A stretch of DNA of 64,000 nt, taken from assembly GCF_005404815.1 (NCBI RefSeq), contig NZ_BJDF01000004.1, forward strand, positions 1 to 64,000, read 5' to 3'. The stretch is from Companilactobacillus huachuanensis (lineage in GTDB: Bacteria > Bacillota > Bacilli > Lactobacillales > Lactobacillaceae). Both the position numbers and the translations under genes were made by a program. Position 1 is the first letter of the stretch. Each line of letters starts with the position of its first letter. The notes under the pieces are model-generated. The model did no database searches and had not been told where the DNA came from. It saw nothing but the letters and a program-made list of their open reading frames with translations. This document shows, piece after piece, positions 1 to 7,389 of the stretch.

Positions 1-81
1 CCTTGCCCTTAGCTAGTGATTCCGACTACATCGGCTCACAGAGGACTTTCACCTCCTAGTTAGCGCCCATGCCGGGCGCAC
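1..81 (-). mobile_element. Group II intron, 5' end only
   Basis: Read on the minus strand from 81 downwards, the sequence begins GTGCGCCCGGCATGGGCGC and continues with an AGGAGGTGAAAGTCCTC segment. This matches the conserved start of bacterial group II introns (GUGYG plus a CCCGGCAUGGG helix), as I remember it for IIC-like introns. The rest, including any reverse transcriptase, lies outside the window. The 5' splice site falls inside a structured repeat, between CCGTTCCGCG and the expected CAGC, just after its P4 hairpin. Insertion behind a hairpin is typical of class IIC, but the class is an inference. Confidence 0.65.
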
Positions 82-280
82 CGCGGAACGGCCCGAGCCA
101 AAGAGCGGTCTCGAACCTCGGTTGAAGCCTCGCAAAACCCGCGAGGCTCCAACACGTCCGGTGGTGTAATTGCTAAAGCAATAACGCCACTTTCGCTACA
201 AATGAATACTCTCAGCTCTTCCAACTAGTTTTTTTATAATAGGAACGTCCAATTGTGATCTTTTTTTATTTAACTTAACT
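82..280 (-). repeat. Structured repeat R1, interrupted by the intron
   Basis: Minus orientation. P2 tip is TTGC/GCAA and P3 is CTCGC/GCGAG. The CTAG end (about 225) is followed by a run of seven T. The ATGCCG end is missing because the intron occupies 1-81. Flank sequence continues to about 280. The structural model is given at the copy at 58839. Confidence 0.85.
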
Positions 281-330
281 AAAGGTATCAGATACTTCCA
301 AAATTTTTGGAAGTATCTGATACCTTTTTT
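281..330. terminator. Bidirectional intrinsic terminator
   Basis: A near-perfect 22-bp hairpin (GGTATCAGATACTTCC and its complement) is flanked by A-rich and T-rich tracts on both sides. It separates the repeat from the metal-resistance operon. Confidence 0.85.
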
Positions 331-339
331 TGATTCGTA

Positions 340-394
340 TTAAGATTTGCGACAATACATGTTACAATCGACATATGTTATATAAAGCATATGT
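340..394 (+). promoter_or_regulatory. Promoter and candidate ArsR operator of the metal operon
   Basis: A possible -35 TTAAGA (340-345) and -10 TACAAT (363-368) are 17 nt apart. Just downstream is an inverted repeat, ACATATG (371-377) and CATATGT (388-394), placed where an ArsR-family repressor would block transcription. The pairing of this site with the downstream regulator is inferred. Confidence 0.5.
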
Positions 395-408
395 ATTGGA
401 GGATTCAA

Positions 409-975
409 ATGAACTATTGGATTTTAGCTTTAACTTTTTTGAGTGTTAATTTAGACTTTTTCTTCATGCTGATTTTTCTACTAAAGAAGTACAAACTATC
501 ACACGTTATGATTGGCTATCTTTTAGGAAATATCATTTTGCTGACAGCAAGTTTTGTTATTGGAAAAACTCTTGCAGCCTTCCTTCCTGAATGGATCTTA
601 GGGACTCTGGGAATTTTGCCCATCTATTTAGCTTTCCACGATAATGATGACGACAATAGTCAACATACCAATCACAATTCGGAGACTTGGAGTACTTTAG
701 TTACCTATTTATCAGTCTGTGCCGGCTGTAATCTCTCCATTTTCTTGCCCGTTTTAGTTGGAGAAACAATTTCTAACTTTTTCATTACGTTATTATTTAT
801 CGGTGGCCTAACTGTTATGGTCGTTTTATTAATTAAACTTATCGCTAATATTCCAGCAGTCTCTACTATTATGGAAGCTCATGGTGAAAAATTAATGAAA
901 GTTTGTTACGTATTGATTGGACTGTACGTCTTCTGGGACAGCGGTTTGATCAGTCACTTAATTGCTCTGTTTTAA
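409..975 (+). CDS. CadD-family metal resistance transporter
   Basis: A 188-residue integral membrane protein with about five hydrophobic segments. It resembles the CadD/Cad family (PF03596), which confers cadmium or zinc resistance by efflux. The polar motif SVNLDFFF in segment 1, GCNLSIFLPVL mid-protein and the terminal GLYVFWDSG segment fit that family. An Asp/His/Asn-rich loop near residue 80 could bind metal. I start at 409 because GGAGG lies at 398-402; the ATG at 391 is upstream of that site. It is followed 40 nt later by an ArsR regulator whose metal site suggests zinc or cobalt, so zinc efflux is as plausible as cadmium efflux. Confidence 0.8.
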   Translation: MNYWILALTFLSVNLDFFFMLIFLLKKYKLSHVMIGYLLGNIILLTASFVIGKTLAAFLPEWILGTLGILPIYLAFHDNDDDNSQHTNHNSETWSTLVTYLSVCAGCNLSIFLPVLVGETISNFFITLLFIGGLTVMVVLLIKLIANIPAVSTIMEAHGEKLMKVCYVLIGLYVFWDSGLISHLIALF

Positions 976-1015
976 TGCTGTATACTATACTTAAATACTA
1001 AAAGGACATACAACA

Positions 1016-1351
1016 ATGGATAAAAATGAACAAGTGAAATTGATTGATTCCAGAGATTTGATAGAATCCGAACGAATTTTTAAATTATTGAGCAATCCCA
1101 ATCGATTACGAATGCTAAAGCTTTTGGAAGATAACAAATTAAACGTCAATGAAATTGGTCATATCTTGGATATTGAACAGTCCGTTGTTTCCCATCAGTT
1201 GGCAATTTTGAAAAAGCACCAACTGGTTAGTTCTGAAAAACAAGGGAAATTCAATTATTATCGCTTAGATGATCCGCACATTTTGGATGTTATAAATGAG
1301 ATGTTGGAACATGCTGACCACGTTGTTCGTGGGAAAAAGCATGGTGAGTAG
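1016..1351 (+). CDS. ArsR/SmtB-family metal sensor, CzrA-like
   Basis: A 111-residue winged-helix repressor with the recognition region [20 protein letters not shown]. Near the C terminus, helix 5 carries D-P-H-(10 residues)-H-A-D-H. This reproduces the D-x-H-x10-H-x2-H zinc/cobalt site of CzrA-type sensors. The Cys motif ELCVCDL of CadC/SmtB-type sites is absent. It most likely represses its own operon with the upstream exporter and releases DNA on binding Zn(II) or Co(II). The operator candidate is at 371-394. An intrinsic terminator follows directly. Confidence 0.9.
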   Translation: MDKNEQVKLIDSRDLIESERIFKLLSNPNRLRMLKLLEDNKLNVNEIGHILDIEQSVVSHQLAILKKHQLVSSEKQGKFNYYRLDDPHILDVINEMLEHADHVVRGKKHGE

Positions 1352-1353
1352 AA

Positions 1354-1391
1354 AATACCATTAATTCTAAATGAATTGATGGTATTTTTTT
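1354..1391 (+). terminator. Intrinsic terminator of the metal operon
   Basis: Hairpin ATACCATTAATTC / GAATTGATGGTAT followed by seven T, starting a few bases after the ArsR stop codon. Confidence 0.9.
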
Positions 1392-1405
1392 AGGTTATCA
1401 GCAAT

Positions 1406-1550
1406 AAGTAATTACATATTCAAGTAAAAACATCTAATTTTATTAAGGCCACAGTTATATTCATTCACCAAATGTACATTATTTCAGCTTAAATCAGGCA
1501 AACATTGACTTTTTGTAAGCGCAAGCATATTATTCAATATGTAATTACTT
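1406..1550 (+). promoter_or_regulatory. deoC promoter with two GntR operators
   Basis: TTGACT (1505-1510) and TATTAT (1528-1533) form a promoter with a 17-nt spacer. AAGTAATTACATATT at 1406-1420 recurs as its exact reverse complement at 1536-1550. The core GTAATTAC fits the GT..AC palindromes bound by HutC-type GntR repressors. The downstream copy overlaps the start of transcription and the upstream copy is about 130 bp away, an arrangement that could allow a repression loop. The likely ligand-controlled repressor is the GntR protein at 2329. Confidence 0.7.
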
Positions 1551-1575
1551 AATAAATTATTTGGAGGGCTTAATT

Positions 1576-2313
1576 ATGCTTGAATATACTTTAAATGAAC
1601 TTGAAAGATTGGTTGATCACACTAACTTGCACGCCTTTGCTTCAGATGCTGACATGGTGCAACTTTGTGACGAAGCTAAGGAATATCACTTTAGAATGGT
1701 CGCTATTAATCAGGTACAATCCAAGGTTTGTTATAATGAATTGAAGGATACTGACATTGATATCGGTGCGGCCATTAGTTTTCCACTCGGCCAAACAACT
1801 GTTGAGTCTAAATTATTTGATATTAAAAATGCACTTGAGAATGGTGCTAACGAAATTGATTATGTAATTAATATTACGGAAGTTAAGAATGGAAACTTTG
1901 CATATGTCAAAGACGAGATGGAACGTATTGTTAAACTTTGCCACGATAATTCAGTCTTAATTAAGGTCATCTTTGAAAATACTTACCTGACAAAAGATGA
2001 AATCAGACATGTTGCCGAAATTGCTAAAGAAGTTAAGCCTGATTTTATTAAGACTTCAACTGGTTTTGGCCCTAGTGGTGCTAAAATTGCAGATGTTAAA
2101 TTGATGAAAGAAGTTGTTGGCGATACCGTTTCTGTTAAAGCCGCTGGTGGTATCAGAAATTCTGACGACTTTTTGGCTATGATTGCTGCTGGTGCTGATA
2201 GAATTGGTACAAGTAGTGGGATCAAGATTATCGCTGCTATCAAACAACGAATGGAATTTGACCACGTCAGCTCAATCAAAATTGATAGAAAATATCAAAA
2301 AAATATGAAATAA
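1576..2313 (+). CDS. deoC: Deoxyribose-phosphate aldolase
   Basis: A 245-residue class I aldolase of the DeoC family, which cleaves 2-deoxyribose 5-phosphate to acetaldehyde and glyceraldehyde 3-phosphate. Visible motifs are the N-terminal DHTNLHAFA, the [14 protein letters not shown] strand and VKAAGGIR, whose Lys is the Schiff-base residue of the family. The ATG at 1576 is chosen because GGAGGG lies at 1563-1568. The protein is about 20 residues longer than usual at the C terminus. It is transcribed with a GntR regulator 15 nt downstream rather than with nucleoside phosphorylase genes, so use on free deoxyribose or a related sugar phosphate is possible. Confidence 0.92.
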   Translation: MLEYTLNELERLVDHTNLHAFASDADMVQLCDEAKEYHFRMVAINQVQSKVCYNELKDTDIDIGAAISFPLGQTTVESKLFDIKNALENGANEIDYVINITEVKNGNFAYVKDEMERIVKLCHDNSVLIKVIFENTYLTKDEIRHVAEIAKEVKPDFIKTSTGFGPSGAKIADVKLMKEVVGDTVSVKAAGGIRNSDDFLAMIAAGADRIGTSSGIKIIAAIKQRMEFDHVSSIKIDRKYQKNMK

Positions 2314-2328
2314 CAGGAGATTTGCCTC

Positions 2329-3048
2329 ATGAATGGTGGGAATTTACCAAAACACACATTAATCGAAAATGATTTACTATCAAAAATCAGTGATGGTACT
2401 TACAAGCCAAACACCTTGATTCCCAAGGAAACTGAGCTTATGGAGATCTATGACGTTAGCCGCCCCACCGTTCGTCAAGCAATTCAAGCGTTGGTTGATA
2501 AGGGATTACTAGCAAAACGTAAGAAACGTGGCACGATTGTTAAGCAAAATAAAATTTCTCAAGAATTCACTCACACCATCGAAAGTTATGATGATGATGT
2601 AAAAAATAAGGGTCTAACTCCCAAAACTCACGTAATTTTATTACAGAAGGAATTGCCTAATAATGAGGTCTGCGAAAATTTAAAAATCGATAAAAAGGAC
2701 TACGTTTTCAAACTAGTAAGATTACGTTATGCTGACAATCAGCCCGTTGTTTTAGTAACGAGTTATATTCCATACAAAGTCTTCCCTGATTTGGATAAAT
2801 TCGATTTCAACGACGTTTCGTTGTATTCCACTTTGGATTCTCACGACTGCCCAATCATCCAAGTTCGTCGAAAACTTGAAGTATTATCAGCCGATGAAAC
2901 GACCGCTGACTTGTTAAATATTGATGAGAATGATCCAATTTTCTACTTTCATACAACTGGTACAACTAAAAATGATATTCCCGCTGAATACTCAATTGCC
3001 AAATATCGTGGCGATATTAATTCGTTTGAAATTTTTATCAAGAGGTGA
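2329..3048 (+). CDS. GntR-family (HutC/UTRA) transcriptional regulator
   Basis: 239 residues: an N-terminal winged helix (residues 10-75, with ETELMEIYDVSRPTVRQAIQ) and a UTRA effector domain (about 95-235) ending in EYSIAKYRGD. AGGAGA at 2315-2320 precedes the ATG. It is the second gene of the deoC operon. The GTAATTAC inverted repeats upstream of deoC are its likely operators, making it an autoregulated repressor that senses a phosphorylated sugar (inference). Confidence 0.88.
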   Translation: MNGGNLPKHTLIENDLLSKISDGTYKPNTLIPKETELMEIYDVSRPTVRQAIQALVDKGLLAKRKKRGTIVKQNKISQEFTHTIESYDDDVKNKGLTPKTHVILLQKELPNNEVCENLKIDKKDYVFKLVRLRYADNQPVVLVTSYIPYKVFPDLDKFDFNDVSLYSTLDSHDCPIIQVRRKLEVLSADETTADLLNIDENDPIFYFHTTGTTKNDIPAEYSIAKYRGDINSFEIFIKR

Positions 3049-3058
3049 GAGTTTAGGT

Positions 3059-3256
3059 ATGCCGTTTCCAAATCTGAGAGTATTCATCTGTTGCGCGGTA
3101 CGGCCCGAGCCAAGGAGCGGTCTCGGACCTCGGTTGAAGCCTTACCAAAAACCGGTAAGTCTCCAACACGCCCGGTGGTGTAAGAGCTAAAGCTCTAACG
3201 CCACTTTCGCGACAGCTGAATACTCTCAGATCTTCTCCAACTAGTTTATTTTTTTT
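3059..3256 (-). repeat. Structured repeat R2
   Basis: Minus orientation, 10 nt after the GntR stop codon. P2 tip GAGC/GCTC, P3 CTTACC/GGTAAG. After the CTAG end comes TTTATTTTTTTT, so it can terminate the deoC operon. No terminal CTAAAGG repeat is visible. Confidence 0.9.
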
Positions 3257-3307
3257 AGAAACAATAAAATACGAATCCATCGTTATATCGTTATTTACTT
3301 ATTACTC

Positions 3308-3409
3308 AAAAAAGCAGAAGTTATTTTTTCACTTAGGAAATCTACCAAGTGAAAAATAACTTCTGCTTTCTTATTACCAATTTCTGAAATAAACAAATTA
3401 ATCAAATTG
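3308..3409. terminator. Terminator hairpin inside a direct repeat (copy 1)
   Basis: AGCAGAAGTTATTTTTTCACTT pairs with its complement ending at 3367, with A/T tracts on both sides. Hairpin and following sequence (CTTTCTTATTACCAATT, then GAAATAAACAAATTAATC) recur at 4484-4575, so the AEC gene lies between two direct repeats of about 90 bp. Confidence 0.8.
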
Positions 3410-3449
3410 CCTTAATACTCGGAAATTGTACCGTTTCGTTACGTTTTTT

Positions 3450-4379
3450 TTATAAATTTCCTAGAGCAAAAACAACTGGAATCGTTATTAAACTTAAAAT
3501 GGTCGACAAACTCATCAGAGAAATAGCTGGTGCCGTATCTCCATTGGCCTGCAACGTGAACAAAACAACTAATCCAGCTGCTGGACATGCTGCCATTACA
3601 ATCGTCGTGTAAAAGGCAACGCCAGATACACCGATAACTTTTAACAATACTATTCCAATGATTGGAAATAATAAATTTCGTAATAAAATTGTTAATCCTA
3701 TTTCCTTATTTAACATGTCACGACTGAATTTGATATTGGCCAAACTGTTACCAATAACAATCATCGACAATGGCGTATTGATTGAGCCGACGTACTTGAT
3801 AACTTGGTTAGGAACACTTGGTATCTTGATTGAAAAAATAAATATCAGGATTCCCAAAAAAATAGCAATAATATTCGGATTTAGAAGTACTTGTCGCCAA
3901 TCAGTCTTTTCAACCGTCCCATTGTCACTGTCATTAAACAAAGAAACTCCTTGAGTCCAACTGAAAATATTGAACGCTGCCAAAGATACGACCGCAAAGA
4001 AAACTCCTTCGGAACCAAATAACGCACTGATCAAAGGAATCCCCATGAAACCCGCGTTTGAATAAATACTGCCATACTGCGTTATCCGTCGTAAATTCTT
4101 ATCTTTTAAACGACCAAATATTAATTTGACCACAATAATTTCAATAATATAGAGTAAAAACACACCAGCAATCGCTAACAAAAATTGTTTGATTCGACTA
4201 CCTGAATATGGTTGTTCAAACGCATTTATAATCAAACATGGTGAAACGATATATAGCAAAACGTTTGTCAGATCACTCGAAGTCTGTGAATGCATGAATT
4301 CTAATTTGTTAATTAAAACCCCCACCAGCATTAAGCAAAACATCAAGACGATTTGATTGATCAGTTGTCCAATATTCAT
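3450..4379 (-). CDS. AEC-family (auxin efflux carrier-like) transporter
   Basis: A 309-residue membrane protein with about ten hydrophobic helices in two five-helix halves, typical of the AEC family (PF03547). Lactobacillus relatives include malate and other carboxylate carriers, so export or exchange of an organic acid is likely; the substrate cannot be read from sequence. Conserved-looking features are SNAGFMGIPL in the first half and ACPAAGLVVLFTLQ in the second. I start at the ATG at 4379 because AGGGGAG lies 6-7 nt upstream; the longer frame to 4421 has no ribosome binding site. It stands alone, bounded on both sides by related terminator hairpins. Confidence 0.88.
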   Translation of the reverse strand: MNIGQLINQIVLMFCLMLVGVLINKLEFMHSQTSSDLTNVLLYIVSPCLIINAFEQPYSGSRIKQFLLAIAGVFLLYIIEIIVVKLIFGRLKDKNLRRITQYGSIYSNAGFMGIPLISALFGSEGVFFAVVSLAAFNIFSWTQGVSLFNDSDNGTVEKTDWRQVLLNPNIIAIFLGILIFIFSIKIPSVPNQVIKYVGSINTPLSMIVIGNSLANIKFSRDMLNKEIGLTILLRNLLFPIIGIVLLKVIGVSGVAFYTTIVMAACPAAGLVVLFTLQANGDTAPAISLMSLSTILSLITIPVVFALGNL

Positions 4380-4483
4380 ATGTATACTCCCCTTAGTTAG
4401 TTCATTATACAAATATTTCATGCCAAAAAGATAGTTTGCTGAAAATTAATTAAGCATCCCGACTCCACTTAACCTAGGAATAC

Positions 4484-4575
4484 TAAAAAAGCAGTTGTTT
4501 TTCACCCCATGGAATTTCCAAGTGAAAAACAACTGCTTTCTTATTACCAATTGTTGAAATAAACAAATTAATCGC
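4484..4575. terminator. Terminator hairpin inside a direct repeat (copy 2)
   Basis: GCAGTTGTTTTTCAC pairs with GTGAAAAACAACTGC, flanked by A and T tracts. It is followed by the same CTTTCTTATTACCAATT and GAAATAAACAAATTAATC sequences as copy 1. The hairpin arms differ from copy 1 in a compensated way. Confidence 0.8.
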
Positions 4576-4579
4576 ATTA

Positions 4580-4873
4580 CTAAAGGTTGAAAAATGAAAA
4601 ATTAATATAGCCATTGTTGTTACAAACCTAAAGTTAATTTATTTAAATAAGCGGAAGTTTTCATTTTACTGTTCCGCTATTAAAAACAAACTAGTTGGAA
4701 GAGCTGAGAGTATTCATTTGCAGCGAAAGTGGCGTTATTGCTTCAGCAATTACACCACCGGGCGCGTTGAAGACTCGCGGGTTTTGCGAGTCTTCAACCG
4801 AGGTCCGAGACCGTACTTTGGCTCGGGACGTTCCGCGCAGCAATTGAATACTCTCAGCTCTGGAGACGGCATG
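4580..4873 (+). repeat. Structured repeat R3
   Basis: Plus orientation. It starts with CTAAAGGTTGAAA, and the core is 4691-4873. P2 tip TTGC/GCAA, P3 CTCGC/GCGAG, P4 TCCGAG/CTCGGG. The CGGCAT end is less than 10 nt from the rpoN stop codon, and the far side has a T tract in the rpoN direction. Confidence 0.92.
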
Positions 4874-4881
4874 GTTAAATT

Positions 4882-6162
4882 CTATACACGACGACGGCTA
4901 GTTGCTGGATATCCTAATTGTTCCCGATATTTAGCAACAGTTCTTCTGGCAATTTGCAGATTATCTGCCGTTAACATTTCAGATATTTTTTGATCACTAA
5001 GTGGTTTAGTTTTATCCTCATCATCCAAAATACCCTTAATCTTATTCTTAACTTGATCAACTGATTTTTCTTCACCAACAGTAACTTTACTTCTGCGTGA
5101 GAAGAATTGTTTCAACTCAAAGATACCAAAGTCAGTCTGGATATATTTTCCATTAATTGTTCGACTGACAGTTGACTCGCTCATTTGTAGTTTTTGGGCA
5201 ACGTCACGAATCAACAGCGGTGCCAAAGAATCAGTCTCTTGCATAAAGAATTTATACTGTTCCTTAACGATACATCTACCGATAATTGAGACCGTTTCAA
5301 TCCGTCTTTGCAAGTTATATTCCAGCGTTTTGTACTGATTGTATTTATCATGAATATACTTGTTTACGTCTTCATCAGTTGACTTAGCTAATCGATCGTA
5401 TGTTTCCTCAGCAAAAATTAATTGTGGCTGACCATATTTTGTGATTGCCAAACTCAATTTATCGCCATTCTTCTTAACTGCTAGCTCGGGTACAACATAT
5501 TGTTCATTTTGCGAAGTATAACGTTGGCCGGGATTAGCTGACAATGATTGGATAAAATTAACATCCTCTTGCAATTCCGAATTGGACAGTTTCAACGCAC
5601 GTTTTAATTTCTTCCATTCATGTTTAGTAAATAATTCAAAATTATCGCTCAACATTGACATGACGGCTTTATCCGCATCATCGGCTTCAGCTTGTAAATA
5701 CAAGCATTCTTGTAAATCACGGGCTCCAATCCCTGGAGGATCAAGTTGGTGCAAAAGTGTTTTCGCATCAAGCAACATGATTGGTGTAATATCGTCGACT
5801 TCCTCAAAAATTTCATCGTCCGATAAAGTCAGATAACCATTAGGATCAAGTTGTTCAATTAAATAAACTACTAAATCACGTAATGGTGTCTTACGCATAG
5901 TCAGCTGAACTTGATCAAGTAAATATTCAAATAATGACTGTTGTTCATCCTTGATTTGATAGCCATTACCACCCTCGTTATCGATAAATGGCATATCCAG
6001 ATTTACATGTACATCGAAGAGTGGATTTTCCAAACTCTGTTCACTCAAATAATCGGCCAAATCAATTGCATCCGATTGTAAAATCAAAATTGATTGTCGC
6101 ATTCCTTGTGTTAAAGACAACCCTTGAACTTGTTTTTGGTTTAAATTCTGTTTAAGTTCCAT
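4882..6162 (-). CDS. rpoN: RNA polymerase sigma-54 factor
   Basis: 426 residues. The Gln/Leu-rich region I (residues 1-50, LKQNLNQKQVQGLSLTQGMR) contacts activators and core polymerase. A core-binding region follows (about 90-280). The C-terminal HTH has TVSRTINGKYIQTDFG and the RpoN box is ARRTVAKYREQLGYP (about 404-418), which reads the -24 element. A strong GGGGAGGG site precedes the ATG. In lactobacilli sigma-54 usually drives mannose-type PTS operons under a LevR/ManR activator; neither is in this window. The gene stands alone, and its 3' end abuts repeat R3. Confidence 0.95.
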   Translation of the reverse strand: MELKQNLNQKQVQGLSLTQGMRQSILILQSDAIDLADYLSEQSLENPLFDVHVNLDMPFIDNEGGNGYQIKDEQQSLFEYLLDQVQLTMRKTPLRDLVVYLIEQLDPNGYLTLSDDEIFEEVDDITPIMLLDAKTLLHQLDPPGIGARDLQECLYLQAEADDADKAVMSMLSDNFELFTKHEWKKLKRALKLSNSELQEDVNFIQSLSANPGQRYTSQNEQYVVPELAVKKNGDKLSLAITKYGQPQLIFAEETYDRLAKSTDEDVNKYIHDKYNQYKTLEYNLQRRIETVSIIGRCIVKEQYKFFMQETDSLAPLLIRDVAQKLQMSESTVSRTINGKYIQTDFGIFELKQFFSRRSKVTVGEEKSVDQVKNKIKGILDDEDKTKPLSDQKISEMLTADNLQIARRTVAKYREQLGYPATSRRRV

Positions 6163-6244
6163 CAGGTTCCCTCCCCTCTATAAATTAATAAATTAAAAAT
6201 CATAAGACAACTTATCTGTTTAATTAGTCGATAATTTCTGTAAC

Positions 6245-6560
6245 CTAAAAGTTGAAATATAAAAAATTAATACAGTCGCTACTGTTACAGGCCTAGAGTC
6301 AATTTATTTAAATACTCAGAAATATTTGTTTTATTATCCCTGTTATTAAAAAAATAAATTAGTTGGAAGAGCTGAGAGTATTCATTTGCAGCGAAAGTGG
6401 AGTTATTGATTTAGCAATTACACCACCGGGCGCGTTGGAGACTCGCGGTTTTTGCGAGGCTTCAACCGAGGTTCGAGACCGCTTCCCAGGCTCGGGCCGT
6501 TCCGCGCAGCAAATGAATACTCTCAGCTCTGGAAACGGCATACTTAACTAAACTTTAGTT
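6245..6560 (+). repeat. Structured repeat R4
   Basis: Plus orientation, with left flank CTAAAAGTTGAAA. The P1 arms GAGCTGAGAGTATTCATTTG and its complement are perfect. P2 tip is TTG..GCAA, P3 CTCGC/GCGAG. It lies about 80 nt after the TetR stop codon, with its CGGCAT end toward that gene. Confidence 0.92.
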
Positions 6561-6568
6561 AGCTCTAA

Positions 6569-6617
6569 AAAAACGTTTTCATTACACTTACCACTATTAT
6601 GATAGCGCTTTTTTATT
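6569..6617 (-). terminator. Probable terminator of the TetR gene
   Basis: On the minus strand AAGCGCTATCAT can pair imperfectly with TAATGAAAACGTTT, and seven T follow. The stem contains mismatches. Confidence 0.4.
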
Positions 6618-6642
6618 AATTTGTATTTACTCTTCAAAAATT

Positions 6643-7233
6643 TTATTGTCTAATGTTACGTTTCACATCGATAAATGAACTGAGTCCACTGGAATCAAGG
6701 CGGATCAGGCGATCACGAAACTCATTTCGATCTAACGTCATCCGATTCTCATTATAAATTCGAAATAACATCAGCGTGTTGCGAATCAAGAAATTGGCAC
6801 AGACGAAGGCATCCAATTTGGAAATATCAAATGTTTCAAAAATAGCTTGAGAAAATCCTTTTGCAACCTTAGTTTCGACCTTTCGTGACAAAAAGCTGTA
6901 ATCATCTGAGGTCATCATAAGCGTATAGAATTCTCGTGACTCTTGAAAAAAATCCAGAATTTTATCAAATATATAACCTGGTTCCGCTAATCCTTGCCGC
7001 AGTGGCTTTTCAACCATCAACTGTAATAATTTCTCGGCAATTTCATCAACAACAGTATCCGAAAAGTCTTCAATCGAATCGTAGTGTAAATAAAATGTTT
7101 TGCGATTGATCTGTGCCTTTTCCGTCAATTCCTTCACGGTAATGTTGCGATAGCTTGTAGTACTAGCCAATTCCCGAAAGGCCTGTTGCAATGCTTGATT
7201 AGTTTTTTGAACTCGTAGATCAACTTTTTTCAT
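6643..7233 (-). CDS. TetR-family transcriptional regulator
   Basis: 196 residues. The N-terminal HTH (about 8-55, NITVKELTEKAQINRKTFYLHY) is typical of TetR. The C-terminal half resembles the DhaS/TetR_C type often paired with YhgE/Pip genes in lactic acid bacteria. The ATG at 7233 is preferred because the GAAGGG site is 9 nt away; the ATG at 7242 is too close to it. It is transcribed divergently from the YhgE gene across a region containing a 15-bp palindrome, so it probably represses both. Confidence 0.88.
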   Translation of the reverse strand: MKKVDLRVQKTNQALQQAFRELASTTSYRNITVKELTEKAQINRKTFYLHYDSIEDFSDTVVDEIAEKLLQLMVEKPLRQGLAEPGYIFDKILDFFQESREFYTLMMTSDDYSFLSRKVETKVAKGFSQAIFETFDISKLDAFVCANFLIRNTLMLFRIYNENRMTLDRNEFRDRLIRLDSSGLSSFIDVKRNIRQ

Positions 7234-7270
7234 TATTTTCATCCCTTCAAATTTTCGATTTTGATTTTAT

Positions 7271-7331
7271 TACACACATTGTGTATTTATGTTGTGGACT
7301 TGATTTTTTATTGCGTTATTATTTAGTCCAC
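7271..7331. promoter_or_regulatory. TetR operator region between divergent genes
   Basis: TACACACATTGTGTA (7271-7285) is a perfect palindrome around CAT. A second inverted repeat pairs GTGGACT (7294-7300) with AGTCCAC (7325-7331). Both lie between the divergent start sites and fit TetR-family dimer sites. Confidence 0.6.
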
Positions 7332-7389
7332 AGTTGTGTATTATCTTTTTTCAAAGCAACTATAACATATTTTGCTTAGGAGATTAATA

